64,000 bases of DNA from Mucilaginibacter sp. L3T2-6 (GCF_030519355.1 NZ_JAUMKC010000004.1:124001-188000); one strand, 5' to 3'. Positions 33,262 through 43,516 are shown, numbered from the stretch's first letter. The notes: generated by a model from the sequence alone, not told the origin. A program made the numbers and translations.

Positions 33262-33615
33262 ATGAGAACAATTGAGATTATCTCCATCCCCGTTACCGAC
33301 CAGCAGCGGTCTAAAGAATTTTACCGTAAACTGGGCTTTGAAGTTATTGCAGAGGCGCCATTTGGCGGTGGCTCTCAATGGATACAGATGGGCTTTCCAG
33401 GCCAGGACGCGAGCATTACACTGGTTAATTGGTTCCCCAACATGCCTGCCGGTTGCATCAATGGTTTTGTCATTAAAACCCAAAACGTGGAGGATGAGAT
33501 CAGGGAATTAACTGAAAAAGGCATAGCCGCCGGCACAATTGACGATACCCCGTGGGGGAAATTTTTGTCTGTTAAAGACCCGGACGGGAATGTACTGAGT
33601 TTGCATAGTTCATAA
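33262..33615 (+). CDS. VOC-family (glyoxalase-like) protein
   Basis: A 117-residue single VOC module made of two beta-alpha-beta-beta-beta units: RTIEIISIPVTDQQRSKEFY, RKLGFEV, then VIKTQNVEDEIRELTEKGI and SVKDPDGNVLSLHSS. VOC proteins bind a metal and act on small molecules or bind antibiotics; the ligand set here looks incomplete (no early His at the usual position), so the activity is open. It begins 1 nt after the ArsR stop, making it the third gene of the operon. Confidence 0.87.
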   Translation: MRTIEIISIPVTDQQRSKEFYRKLGFEVIAEAPFGGGSQWIQMGFPGQDASITLVNWFPNMPAGCINGFVIKTQNVEDEIRELTEKGIAAGTIDDTPWGKFLSVKDPDGNVLSLHSS

Positions 33616-34020
33616 AGAAATCAGCAAAAGTGATTAATAGCAGTAAGTTGCCCGCTCTGTTACCGGACCACCACCATATAAAGGTTTTTAATATTTACGC
33701 ACGCTGCGTCGTAAGTATAGGAAAGCCAGTTCATAAGCATTTTTAAGAATTATTCCGGGTTAGTCGCTGTTAATCAGTATGTTAGCTTTGCGGCAACAGC
33801 TCCAATCATAAGGTTTACAGTTTTTTACCCCCTGAAACCATTTAACTATTTGACTGTTAGTGTATTAACTGTAGGGTTGCACCCTAAAACTGTAAAGTAC
33901 CTGTAAACCCTGTGCCCCATTCAGAAAGATGGAAAACCGGAGGTTTTAAGGCAGTTTCTCCTCTGCCGCTCATTTCCAACCACGAACTCTTCTTCCTATC
34001 TTTAACGCCTGATTAAAATT
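33616..34020. other. Intergenic region with a family of TTTACAG-type inverted repeats
   Basis: No open frame of note. tttacagtttt (33814-33824) and aaaactgtaaa (33886-33896) are perfect 11-bp inverted copies, a further ctgtaaacc lies at 33901-33909, and taggg-ttgca-cccta forms a small hairpin at about 33872-33886. The cluster could be a control region for the DUF2130 gene or a decayed repeat element. Confidence 0.5.
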
Positions 34021-35271
34021 ATGGCGACAGAAGTGAAATGCCCCAGTTGCGGGGTACCGTTCCCGATTGAGGAAGTGATGGCTGAGGAGTACAAAAAGGA
34101 GCTTCGGGCCAAAATGCAGGAATATACCCTGCATAAAGAAGAGGAATACCGCAAAAAAGAGAACGATTTTATAATCCGTCAAAACCAGCAGGCGCAGCAA
34201 TTTGAGCAACGCCTTGCCGAAGAAAAAAAGCAGCTTCAGTTAACGGTGGAACAAAATTTGCGTAAAGCCATAGCTACAGATTTTGAAAATCAAATGCTGA
34301 TGCTGCAGAACAGCGTGGCCGAAAAAGATGAGAAACTGAAGTTGTCCCGCCAGAAAGAACTGGAGTTTTTACAGAAAGAGAAAGCATTACAGGATAAAGA
34401 ACAGGAACTTGAACTGGCAGTGCAGCGCAAACTTCAGGAACAACGCAACGAGTTAACAGAGCAGATCCGCAAGCAGGAAGCCGAAAAATTCACCATTAAG
34501 GATACCGACTACCAGCTGAAGGTTAAAGAACTGGAAAAGCAGCTTGAGGATCAGAAAAAACTGGCCGAAGAAATGAAACGCAAAGCCGAGCAAGGCTCTA
34601 TGCAATTGCAGGGCGAGGTACAGGAACTTATCCTGGAAGAGCTGCTCCGCTCTAATTTTCCATTCGATGTAGTCGCCGAGGTAGGGAAAGGCGTACGCGG
34701 GGCCGACTGTGTGCAAACCGTTCGCAACCAGTTCGGGCAGGAGTGCGGGCGCATTATTTATGAAAGCAAGCGTACCAAGGATTTCGGCGCCGACTGGATT
34801 GAGAAGTTAAAAAAAGATATGCGCAGCATGGGGATAGACGTGGCCGTAATAGTAAGCCAGTGTTATCCTAAGGGCATGGATTGCTTCGGCGAACGCGATG
34901 GGGTATGGATATGCTCATTCGATGAAGTAAAAGCAGTAGCCTATATTTTGCGCGATGGTATAATTAAATTGAACAACCTGGCCAAATCCCAGGATAATAA
35001 GGGCGACAAAATGCACTTGCTGTATGACTACCTTACCAGCAGTGAATTTGGCGAACAATGGAAGGCCATCCGCGAAGGTTTTCTAAGTATGCGCATGAGT
35101 ATCCAAAAAGAGCGCGATGCCATGGAAAAGCTTTGGAAGGCCCGTGAAAAGCAGCTGGAAAAAGTGTTATTGAACGCCGCTCATATACAGGGCTCGATTG
35201 AAGGTATTGCAGGCAGCGATGTGATACAGTTGAGTTTGACGGATGATGAGGATACCTTATTACTGGAATAG
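34021..35271 (+). CDS. DUF2130 coiled-coil protein
   Basis: A 416-residue protein. A zinc-ribbon-like start (VKCPSCGVPFPIEE, one CxxC) is followed by a long charged coiled coil (about 30-195) and the DUF2130 domain (about 195-360). The core VGKGVRGADCVQTVRNQFG followed by GRIIYESKRTKDFGADW has a D...ExK arrangement like PD-(D/E)XK nucleases, and VAVIVSQCYPKGMD follows as the next strand. The family is widespread with no proven role; DNA processing is a reasonable guess from fold alone. It is monocistronic as far as I can see. Confidence 0.85.
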   Translation: MATEVKCPSCGVPFPIEEVMAEEYKKELRAKMQEYTLHKEEEYRKKENDFIIRQNQQAQQFEQRLAEEKKQLQLTVEQNLRKAIATDFENQMLMLQNSVAEKDEKLKLSRQKELEFLQKEKALQDKEQELELAVQRKLQEQRNELTEQIRKQEAEKFTIKDTDYQLKVKELEKQLEDQKKLAEEMKRKAEQGSMQLQGEVQELILEELLRSNFPFDVVAEVGKGVRGADCVQTVRNQFGQECGRIIYESKRTKDFGADWIEKLKKDMRSMGIDVAVIVSQCYPKGMDCFGERDGVWICSFDEVKAVAYILRDGIIKLNNLAKSQDNKGDKMHLLYDYLTSSEFGEQWKAIREGFLSMRMSIQKERDAMEKLWKAREKQLEKVLLNAAHIQGSIEGIAGSDVIQLSLTDDEDTLLLE

Positions 35272-35471
35272 TTCCCGGATTAATCTTTGCTTCGCCCTAT
35301 AATTTGAGCCCGGGTTACCGGCAGCATATAGTAAATGCTTTGTACTTACGAGGGCTATTTTCCTGAAACCTTTTCCTGCTATTTTAGTTATTGTATTCAA
35401 TAACAATTGTGAACAGAATAATATCACGGGGTTATTATTTTTTTTCACGTCATCATCCGCCTATCGGTTAT

Positions 35472-38400
35472 ATGAATACTACGGACAGCGCTCTTCAATT
35501 TTTAGCCGGCGGCGGAGAAAATGGCGCCTTAATCCGCTCATACGATTGGTCAAAGACTTCACTTGGGCATCCCGCAGAATGGCCGAAAAGCTTAAAAACA
35601 TGTGTCCGTATTATCCTTACCTCGCGCCAGCCTATGTTTGTTTGGTGGGGAAAAGACCTGATAAATATTTATAATGATGCCTACCAGGCCATAGTAGGCG
35701 GCAAGCACCCCTGGGCATTAGGCCAACCTGCGCGCGAGGTGTGGAAAGAAATATGGAACGAAGTTGAACCGCGCGCCGGGAGGGCATTGAATAAAAACGA
35801 AGGCACTTACGACGAGTCGCTGTTGCTGATAATGGAGCGCAATGGTTACCCGGAAGAGACTTATTATACCTTTAGCTACAGCCCCGTTCCCGGCGATAAT
35901 GATGAGCCCGAAGGCATTATCTGTGCCAATACCGACGATACGGACAGGATTCTCAACGAGCGCCAGCTTCGTACATTAAAAGACCTTGGTAAAGCCTACA
36001 TCGACAGCACCTCCAATAAAGAGATATACGATAAAACCCTCGGGGTTTTGCGCGAAAACCCCATGGATTTTCCATTCGCACTGATCTATGAGTGTGTGGC
36101 AGATAGTCAGCTGAAACTGGCTGGCAGTTCAGTTAAGATTTCTGAAAAATACGCGCCACTATCGATAGACCTAACCGGTCTTTTTATTCCATGGAATTTG
36201 GATGAAACGTTTAATACACACACAAATCAGATTATAGCAGCCGAGGATGACGGATTGCCCACGGGGGCCTGGCCGATTCCGCCAAAACAGGTATTGGTAT
36301 TGCCAATTGCACAAGCCGGACAACCGCAGGCCTATGGGGCAATGGTTGTTGGCATAAACCCATACCGGCTGCTTGATGAGCGCTATCTTGGCTTTTTTAA
36401 TCTTGTAGCTGATCAGGTTGCCACTGGTATCAGCGCAGTGCGGATTTACGAGGAAGAGCAAAAACGTATTGCAGCATTACTCGAAATCGACAAAGCAAAA
36501 ACCGTATTCTTTAACAATGTGAGCCACGAATTTCGCACGCCGCTCACATTGATGCTGGGGCCGGTAGAAGAACTGATTAAATACCAGGACGATAAGCTGC
36601 CGGCTGCGTTCAAAGAAAATACGCAATCAATTTACAGGAACGCACAGCGCCTGTTAAAGCTTGTAAACAGTCTGCTCGAATTCAGCCGTATAGAGGCTGG
36701 CCGTGTGCAGGCATCGTATCGTCCGGTCAACCTGCCCGCGTTAACAGCCGACCTTGCCAGCGGCTTCCGTTCAATTATTGAAAAGGCCGGGCTCAAATTC
36801 GAAGTGGATTGCCCACCGTCGAAAACCTTAACCTATCTCGACCATGAAATGTGGGAGAAAATTGTACTGAACCTTTTATCGAATGCCTTTAAATACACGC
36901 TGACAGGCAGCATCAGGCTCAGTCTTAAAGAACGAAGAAACGAGGTGGTTTTACAGGTGAGCGACACTGGTGTTGGCATACCCGGACATGAGCTGCCGCA
37001 TATGTTCGAGCGCTTTCACCGGGTGCCGGGCAGCGCCGGACGTACACATGAGGGCACCGGTATCGGTCTGTCGCTGATAAACGAACTCGTTAAAATGCAT
37101 CACGGCGAAATTACAGTGGCCAGCGAGGAGGGCAAGGGCAGTATTTTTACGGTGAAAATACCTGCCGGCAAAGCCCACCTGCCGCCGGACCAGGTGTCTG
37201 AGGCCGGCGGAGAATTCCCGGAATCTTCGTTAACCAGTGCGTTTATTGATGAAGCTGCATCGTTGCTGAACGGCGATAGCAGCGCAGCTTTCCCCATAAA
37301 TGAAAGTGAAGACGTAGCGTCTGATAAAAGCGCACGCATATTGGTAGCAGATGATAATGCAGACATGCGCGCTTATCTGAAGCGAATTTTAGAACCGCAT
37401 TTTTCGGTATCAGCGGTTGCTAACGGTAAGGAAGCTTTGGAGAGTTTGCATCAGGTTAAACCTGACCTGCTGATAAGTGACGTAATGATGCCGGTAATGG
37501 ACGGGCAGGAACTGGTTCAGGCGATCAGGGCCGATATACATACGCTTAGGATACCTGTAATATTGTTGTCTGCCAGAGCTGGTGAAGAAGCCCGGATTGA
37601 AGGGCTGGAAGCGGGGGCAGATGATTACCTTGTTAAGCCATTTTCGGCCAAAGAATTGTTGACGAAAGTGCGTTCGCATATAACAATTGGCAAGGCCCGT
37701 AACCATACGGAAGAATTGCTGCGCCAATTGTTCATCAATGCTCCTGTAGCCATAGCTATTTTTCGCGGACCGCAATTGATGATAGAACTTGCCAATCCGC
37801 TGATGCTGGAAATATGGGACCGCGGGAGTGATGAGGTTGTTAACCTGCCGGTAATAAAAGCTCTGCCGGAACTGGAAGGCCAGGATTTTGAGCTGCTGAT
37901 GAAAGAAGTTTACGATACCGGCCGGCGCTACGTATCCAGCGAACGCGAAGTAACACTGATACGTAACAGCAGGCTGCAAAAAATATATGTCACCTTTATT
38001 TATGAACCTTTGCGCGAATCGGACGGCACGGTATCCGGTATTATATCCCTGGCTCACGAAATCACCGATCTGATTGAAGCCCGAAGCCGGGCGCAGGAAA
38101 GCGCCGATGAAATGCTGCAGCTGGTAAAACAGAAAGATGAATTCTTGAGTATTGCCAGTCACGAACTGAAAACGCCGATAACCAGCATGAAGGCCTTCCT
38201 GCAGGTTTTAGAGCGGATGAAGTTACCCAATGAGCAGGCCGCAAACTTTATTGTAAAAGCGACGAGGCAGGTGAACAGATTATCGGCATTGGTTACTGAT
38301 TTACTGGATGTATCAAGTCTGCAAGCGGGAAAAATGAAATTCTATTTCGAGACATTCAGGTTAAACGATATGCTGACAGACGTTATTGAACAATACCAGC

Positions 38401-38819
38401 AATCAGAACATCACCACATAATATTAGAAGACAGCCCGGACATACAAATATCAGGCGACAGGAACAGGCTGGAACAGGTATTAAGTAATTTCATTTCCAA
38501 TGCCATTAAATATTCGCCGGATGCAGATAAGGTAATAGTCAACGCAACTCTCACTTCCGGCGAGTTAAAAATAACGGTAGCCGATTTTGGCATTGGCATT
38601 CCCGCTGCTAAAATGCCTTATGTATTTGAACGTTTCTTCAGGGTAGAAGAATCGAGCATGAGCTTCTCGGGGCTTGGCCTGGGTTTGTATATATCTGCAG
38701 AAATAGTTAAACGCCACAGAGGAAAAATTGGCCTTGAAAAAAATGGGTCGAAAGGAACTATTTTTTGGTTCATACTGCCGCTTTCCAATTCGCCTGAAAT
38801 TCTTTCTGCGGCTGGCTAA
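35472..38819 (+). CDS. Hybrid histidine kinase with two kinase modules
   Basis: A 1115-residue cytoplasmic sensor. Domain order: PAS-like sensor (about 10-150, FLAGGGENGALIRSYDWS start), GAF-like region (about 170-330), HisKA with His352 (NVSHEFRTPLTLML), HATPase (about 455-570), receiver (about 620-735, phospho-acceptor Asp670 in LLISDVMMP), PAS (about 745-870), a second HisKA with His897 (IASHELKTPITSMK), and a second HATPase (about 1000-1105). No membrane segment is seen. I use the ATG at 35472; the longer frame starts with TTG. The output partner is not encoded nearby. Confidence 0.92.
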   Translation: MNTTDSALQFLAGGGENGALIRSYDWSKTSLGHPAEWPKSLKTCVRIILTSRQPMFVWWGKDLINIYNDAYQAIVGGKHPWALGQPAREVWKEIWNEVEPRAGRALNKNEGTYDESLLLIMERNGYPEETYYTFSYSPVPGDNDEPEGIICANTDDTDRILNERQLRTLKDLGKAYIDSTSNKEIYDKTLGVLRENPMDFPFALIYECVADSQLKLAGSSVKISEKYAPLSIDLTGLFIPWNLDETFNTHTNQIIAAEDDGLPTGAWPIPPKQVLVLPIAQAGQPQAYGAMVVGINPYRLLDERYLGFFNLVADQVATGISAVRIYEEEQKRIAALLEIDKAKTVFFNNVSHEFRTPLTLMLGPVEELIKYQDDKLPAAFKENTQSIYRNAQRLLKLVNSLLEFSRIEAGRVQASYRPVNLPALTADLASGFRSIIEKAGLKFEVDCPPSKTLTYLDHEMWEKIVLNLLSNAFKYTLTGSIRLSLKERRNEVVLQVSDTGVGIPGHELPHMFERFHRVPGSAGRTHEGTGIGLSLINELVKMHHGEITVASEEGKGSIFTVKIPAGKAHLPPDQVSEAGGEFPESSLTSAFIDEAASLLNGDSSAAFPINESEDVASDKSARILVADDNADMRAYLKRILEPHFSVSAVANGKEALESLHQVKPDLLISDVMMPVMDGQELVQAIRADIHTLRIPVILLSARAGEEARIEGLEAGADDYLVKPFSAKELLTKVRSHITIGKARNHTEELLRQLFINAPVAIAIFRGPQLMIELANPLMLEIWDRGSDEVVNLPVIKALPELEGQDFELLMKEVYDTGRRYVSSEREVTLIRNSRLQKIYVTFIYEPLRESDGTVSGIISLAHEITDLIEARSRAQESADEMLQLVKQKDEFLSIASHELKTPITSMKAFLQVLERMKLPNEQAANFIVKATRQVNRLSALVTDLLDVSSLQAGKMKFYFETFRLNDMLTDVIEQYQQSEHHHIILEDSPDIQISGDRNRLEQVLSNFISNAIKYSPDADKVIVNATLTSGELKITVADFGIGIPAAKMPYVFERFFRVEESSMSFSGLGLGLYISAEIVKRHRGKIGLEKNGSKGTIFWFILPLSNSPEILSAAG

Positions 38820-38940
38820 CCCTTCCTGTAATTATTGCGTTCTGCGCCGCTTTGAGATTCAAAAGTTATAACTTAGACTACATTTTTGTAACCAACTTAT
38901 TATCATCGCTTATCGTATAACTCAATTTTTAACTATTAAG

Positions 38941-40860
38941 ATGACTAAGCCCCAGGCGGACGAAACCGGTAAGAACAATAATTATTACAAAGCTATCTTT
39001 GATAATTCTCTGAGCGCGATTTTGTTCGCCATTCCGGACGGCACAATTTTAGATGCAAACCAGGCTGCGTCTGATATTTTTGGTTATACTAAAGAAGAAT
39101 TGAAAAAACTGGGCCGCGCCGGTATAATCGATGTCCATGATCCAAAAACGCAGGCTTTTTTGGACATGCGGTCGAAAAATGGCACAGTCAAAGGCGAGTT
39201 GACCGGGATCAGGAAGAACGGTGAACGGTTTGCATGTGAAGCTTCGTCGGTAGTATTTACCGACGAAAACGGGGAGGTCCGGACAAGTATTAACCTGATT
39301 GACCTATCTGAACAGCGGGCCAGCGAGCGCCAGGCTCTTATTCGTCAGCGGCTTCTGAATGCTGTTGTAGAGAACACTAACGAAGGCGTAGCTGTTACCA
39401 ACAAGCAGGGCCAGTTTGTAATATTTAATAATGCGATGGTTGAGTTGCTCGGCGTTCAGCCGGTTAATTCAACAACTTACGATTGGGCAAAAAGCTTTAA
39501 TATCTACGACCGGGATGGGAAATCATTAATTTCCACAGATAGGTTACCCATCGTAAGGGCCTTACATGGTGAAAGCATTAAAGACGAGGTATATCTTATA
39601 AAAAACCCAAAAAAAGGCAGGGTTTTCCTTTCAATCTCTGCTTCGCCTATTAGGGATGAAAATGGCGAAATAATTGGCAGCCTGGTAATCGACCGTGATA
39701 TTACCAGTGAGTTTTTAAACCAGGAAAACTTAAAAAAAGCGAATGATGAACTTACCCATGTAATGGCCTCGCTATTAGCCAGCAACGAACGATACCGGTA
39801 TGTGGTTAAGGCCACAAACGATGCAATTTGGGATATGGACCTGAAAACCTATGATATACAATGGGGGGAAGGGTATCAAAAAATATTTGGCTATCAACCC
39901 GAAAATGACAATAGGGATTTTAAAGGATGGAAAAACAAAATCCACCCTGACGATGCTGACCGGGTGGTAAAAAGTATAGAAAATATTATTACAAAAAGAG
40001 GCAGCGAAATTTGGGAAGAAGAATACCGCTACTATAAAAGCGATGGCAGTATAGCCAATGTTTATGATCGCGGGTATATTATCTATGATAAGGATAGGAC
40101 GCCATTGCGCATGGTAGGCGCCCTGCAAGACATAACCGAACGTAAAAATAATGAAGCCGAGCGCAGCCGCCTGATCGATGATCTGATTAAACAAAACAAA
40201 AACCTTGAACAGTTTACTTATATCATTTCGCACAACCTGCGGTCGCCGGTAGCAAACATCATGGGCTGTGCCCAAATGCTGAAAGACGAAGAACTCACGC
40301 CGGCAGAACGTGAAAGCTTTGTTGACGGGCTTGCACAATCCATCAGTAAGCTCGACGATGTCATCACCGACTTGCATACCATTTTGCAATTGAAGAACGA
40401 TATCAGCGAGAAAAAAGAAATGGTTGACCTGGCCGAAATTTTCGCCGACGTAAAAAACAGCCTGGGTAATATCATCGCCCAAACCGGCGGTGAGGTTGAG
40501 GCTGACTTTAAGATCACCAAGATCAACACCATAAAATCTTTTATTTACAGCATATTCCTCAACCTCATATCCAATGGTATCAAGTATCAAAAACCAGGTA
40601 CACCACCTGTAATCAATGTAAATGTTTGCCGTAGTGGCGATGCGATTTTACTCGTTTTCAGAGACAATGGCTTAGGCATTGACCTTGCAGCAAAGGGTGA
40701 TGACCTGTTCGGACTTTACAAGCGCTTCCATTCGCATGTTGAAGGCAAGGGCCTGGGTCTGTTTATGGTAAAATCTCAAATTGAAACCATGCAGGGCAAA
40801 ATTGAGGTTAAAAGTAAATTGGGCGAAGGCACAGAGTTTAGAATAGAGTTGCCTGCTTGA
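38941..40860 (+). CDS. Multi-PAS sensor histidine kinase
   Basis: A 639-residue soluble kinase. Three PAS domains (about 15-125, 135-255 and 280-400, the last of the PAS_3 type with WEEEYRYYKSDG and a PAC segment) are followed by a HisKA-type helix with His431 (YIISHNLRSPVANIMG) and an HATPase domain (about 530-639, DNGLGID, then GKGLGLFMVKSQIE). The SHNLR variant of the H-box is common in Bacteroidota PAS kinases. It has no receiver or DNA-binding domain. It lies 121 nt after the hybrid kinase gene and ends at a terminator. Confidence 0.92.
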   Translation: MTKPQADETGKNNNYYKAIFDNSLSAILFAIPDGTILDANQAASDIFGYTKEELKKLGRAGIIDVHDPKTQAFLDMRSKNGTVKGELTGIRKNGERFACEASSVVFTDENGEVRTSINLIDLSEQRASERQALIRQRLLNAVVENTNEGVAVTNKQGQFVIFNNAMVELLGVQPVNSTTYDWAKSFNIYDRDGKSLISTDRLPIVRALHGESIKDEVYLIKNPKKGRVFLSISASPIRDENGEIIGSLVIDRDITSEFLNQENLKKANDELTHVMASLLASNERYRYVVKATNDAIWDMDLKTYDIQWGEGYQKIFGYQPENDNRDFKGWKNKIHPDDADRVVKSIENIITKRGSEIWEEEYRYYKSDGSIANVYDRGYIIYDKDRTPLRMVGALQDITERKNNEAERSRLIDDLIKQNKNLEQFTYIISHNLRSPVANIMGCAQMLKDEELTPAERESFVDGLAQSISKLDDVITDLHTILQLKNDISEKKEMVDLAEIFADVKNSLGNIIAQTGGEVEADFKITKINTIKSFIYSIFLNLISNGIKYQKPGTPPVINVNVCRSGDAILLVFRDNGLGIDLAAKGDDLFGLYKRFHSHVEGKGLGLFMVKSQIETMQGKIEVKSKLGEGTEFRIELPA

Positions 40861-40873
40861 ACACAGTAACTGT

Positions 40874-40898
40874 AAAGGGCCGACATACAGCCCTTTTT
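40874..40898 (+). terminator. Intrinsic terminator of the PAS kinase gene
   Basis: aaagggc (40874-40880) pairs with gcccttt (40890-40896) around a 9-nt loop, followed by a short T run. It begins 14 nt after the stop codon. Confidence 0.75.
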
Positions 40899-40927
40899 GC
40901 AGATAAACTGTATCTTTAAACTTCCTA

Positions 40928-43429
40928 ATGAGAACTGAACGGTTAAAATTTACGACGGAGATTTTCATCTGCTTGATAATCTCTGCCTTTTTTTCGGTAA
41001 CTTCTGTTGCCAAGAGGATTATCCCAACTGTGCTCAAAGACTCAGGATATGGTAAAATAATGCCGATCAGGCAACTTAAATCGCTTCCCCCGCTTAAAAC
41101 GGCAAAAGCCGGATGTGACGACATAAACTGGGCTAGTTGGGGCAGCTTTACCGGCACCAGTGCCACTGGTACAGTACAAGGTGCCGACGGAGCCCCGGTT
41201 AACGTTACCATGACATCGAACTTCGATTTCGGCTCTACTCCCGGAATTTATAATCATGCCAAGTTCGACAGCTATCCTTCGCCGGTACCCGACGCCACAG
41301 TACCACAAACTACATGGTCAAAAGGCGCAGGAGGAACAACAACTATGTGTTTTTCTAAGACGGTTACAAATCCTGTGCTATTGATAGCATCGCTTGGAAA
41401 CTCTGCGGGCTTAAGCGCCAAGCTTGATTTCTCGCTTCCGTATGTAGTTTTATTTGATGGCGGCAATATGGTTTACAATAGCAGTACTTCGTTAACAGGC
41501 ACTGAAGGCTATGCGATAATTATGTTCCCCGGTGATTTTACCTGCGTCACTATAAACTCAAGTACCGAGGAATTTTATACAAATATTACATGGGGACTAA
41601 GGCCGCCCCCCTTCCCAATAAACATAAATCAAACTTCAAACAGTTGTAACGCGGTGACACTGACAGCCAGCGGCGGCTCAACTTATTTATGGAACGGGGG
41701 CGACACCCCCGGCAGTCCTACAAATACATTTCATCAAAGCGGCATTTATTTAGTTACTGTCACCAATGCTAATGGCTGTACAACATCAACTTCAGCAACT
41801 GTAACAATCCAGCCTGACGGATCTCCACCAGCTATTTCGCAAATAGCTGGCACATGTGGCAGCATTACACTTAAAGCAACCGGTGGGGTTATGTATTCAT
41901 GGAATGGAGGAGATACACCGGATAAACCCAATAATACATTTCATCAAAGCGGAACTTATACCGTGACTGTTACAAGCGCTGGTGGTTGTATATCATCGGC
42001 CTCAAAAACAATAACAGTAAATAACGCCCCTGCAATCACTATCTCGGGCACTTCGAACGGATGCGGAAGTGTATCGCTTACAGCATCCGGCGGAGTAAAA
42101 TACTTATGGGACGGGGGCGATACGCCGGATAAACCTAATAATACATTTCATCAAAGCGGAACTTACACAGTAACCGTTACCAATGCCGAAGGGTGCGTTG
42201 CATCCCAGTCCAAAACAATTGTCGTTAATCCTGCCGCCGCAATCCCTACCATATCAGTAAGCTCGAGTGCATGTGGCAGTGTTACCCTTACAGCCAGCGC
42301 AGGTACTGCGTATGCATGGGATGGAGGAGATACGCCCGATAAACAAACTAATACATTCCATCAAAGCGGAACTTACAGAGTAATGGTTACTAACGGCGGT
42401 GGGTGCATAATGTCGGCCTCAAAAACTATAACAGTTGATGTGCCACCCGCTTTTGCCATATCCGGCTCTACTACCGGTTGCGGCAGCGTCACTCTTACCG
42501 CCGGGGCCGGTGCGGCATCTTACTTGTGGGACGGGGGAAATAATCCAAACTCTGCAGTCAACACCTTTGGCACCAGCGGAACATATAACGTTTTGGCTAC
42601 ATTTCCAAATAATTGCACTGCAACAGCGAGTGTAAGCATAACGGTGAATCCAGCTGTTACCCCATCGGTTACTATCTCAGCAAGCCCGTCCGCTACCATT
42701 TGTGCTGGTGTACCTGTTACTTTTACAGCATCACCAATTAATGGAGGGAACTCGCCATCGCTTGAATGGTATCGAAATAATATACCTGTGGCAACCGGAA
42801 CAGTTTACACAGCGGACGACCTGACAAACCACGAGTCGATTGCATGTCATTTAATCAGCAGTGCATCATGTGCGGTGCCGACTAATGTGACGAGTAATTC
42901 CCTTAATATCACAGTCAATCCTGTTCCGAATATTATTCTTGATAAGGAAATATCAATTAATGGCGATCAACCTGTGAGGCTAAATCCTGTTATTAATACT
43001 GACATTGTGAAATATCAATGGACTCCGGCTACCAACCTGGACGATCCGACCGTGCAAAACCCGCTCGCTTCACCTGCAAATACCACTAAGTATCAGTTAA
43101 CAGTAACATCAGCTGCCGGCTGTGAGGCTTCTGCAGACATCACTGTAAAGGTGCTGAAAAACGACATCGTTATACCCAATACGTTTACGCCTAACGCCGA
43201 TGGCGTCAACGACAACTGGAATATTGCTTATCTTTCAGATTATAAAGATGCAGTGGTGGATATTTACAGCCGGTGGGGGCAACATTTATTTCATTCTGTA
43301 GGCTACGCTAAACCCTGGGACGGTACCTATAATTCCAAACCGGTACCAGCTGGTACCTACTATTATCTAATCGATCTTAATTATAACAATTATAAACGCA
43401 GAAGCGGCTGGGTAGCAATTTTACGATAA
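40928..43429 (+). CDS. Repeat-rich surface protein with gliding-motility (T9SS type B) C-terminal domain
   Basis: An 833-residue secreted protein. A signal peptide (about 1-33) is followed by a ~200-residue N-domain (SWGSFTGTSATGTVQGADG and on), five tandem Ig-like repeats of about 70 residues (about 235-580, each with CGSVTLTA, YLWDGGDTPD, NTFHQSGTYTVTVT and a single GC near the end), another Ig-like domain, a PKD-like domain, and the CHU_C/gliding-motility C-terminal domain (about 745-833, FTPNADGVNDNWNI, then GTYYYLIDLNY). That last domain directs export by the type IX system. It is likely a cell-surface or matrix adhesin. Confidence 0.9.
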   Translation: MRTERLKFTTEIFICLIISAFFSVTSVAKRIIPTVLKDSGYGKIMPIRQLKSLPPLKTAKAGCDDINWASWGSFTGTSATGTVQGADGAPVNVTMTSNFDFGSTPGIYNHAKFDSYPSPVPDATVPQTTWSKGAGGTTTMCFSKTVTNPVLLIASLGNSAGLSAKLDFSLPYVVLFDGGNMVYNSSTSLTGTEGYAIIMFPGDFTCVTINSSTEEFYTNITWGLRPPPFPININQTSNSCNAVTLTASGGSTYLWNGGDTPGSPTNTFHQSGIYLVTVTNANGCTTSTSATVTIQPDGSPPAISQIAGTCGSITLKATGGVMYSWNGGDTPDKPNNTFHQSGTYTVTVTSAGGCISSASKTITVNNAPAITISGTSNGCGSVSLTASGGVKYLWDGGDTPDKPNNTFHQSGTYTVTVTNAEGCVASQSKTIVVNPAAAIPTISVSSSACGSVTLTASAGTAYAWDGGDTPDKQTNTFHQSGTYRVMVTNGGGCIMSASKTITVDVPPAFAISGSTTGCGSVTLTAGAGAASYLWDGGNNPNSAVNTFGTSGTYNVLATFPNNCTATASVSITVNPAVTPSVTISASPSATICAGVPVTFTASPINGGNSPSLEWYRNNIPVATGTVYTADDLTNHESIACHLISSASCAVPTNVTSNSLNITVNPVPNIILDKEISINGDQPVRLNPVINTDIVKYQWTPATNLDDPTVQNPLASPANTTKYQLTVTSAAGCEASADITVKVLKNDIVIPNTFTPNADGVNDNWNIAYLSDYKDAVVDIYSRWGQHLFHSVGYAKPWDGTYNSKPVPAGTYYYLIDLNYNNYKRRSGWVAILR
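41640..42650 (+). repeat. Tandem ~210-bp coding repeats
   Basis: Five in-frame units begin near 41640, 41850, 42057, 42267 and 42475. The stretch aatacatttcatcaaagcgg is identical or nearly so in four units, showing recent duplication or gene conversion. Unit five is more diverged (NTFGTSGTYN). Confidence 0.85.
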
Positions 43430-43516
43430 GGCGGCTCAAAAATCATAATTGTTAAGGGATTTATTAGGACTACGGTCGGATTTTTTATTTATCTTGCTTC
43501 AGTAAATCCAATCCTA

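Noticed and set aside
41640..42650. Regular repeats resembling a CRISPR array
   Set aside because: The spacing is about 210 bp, the repeats are in frame within one long gene, and they translate to Ig-like domains.
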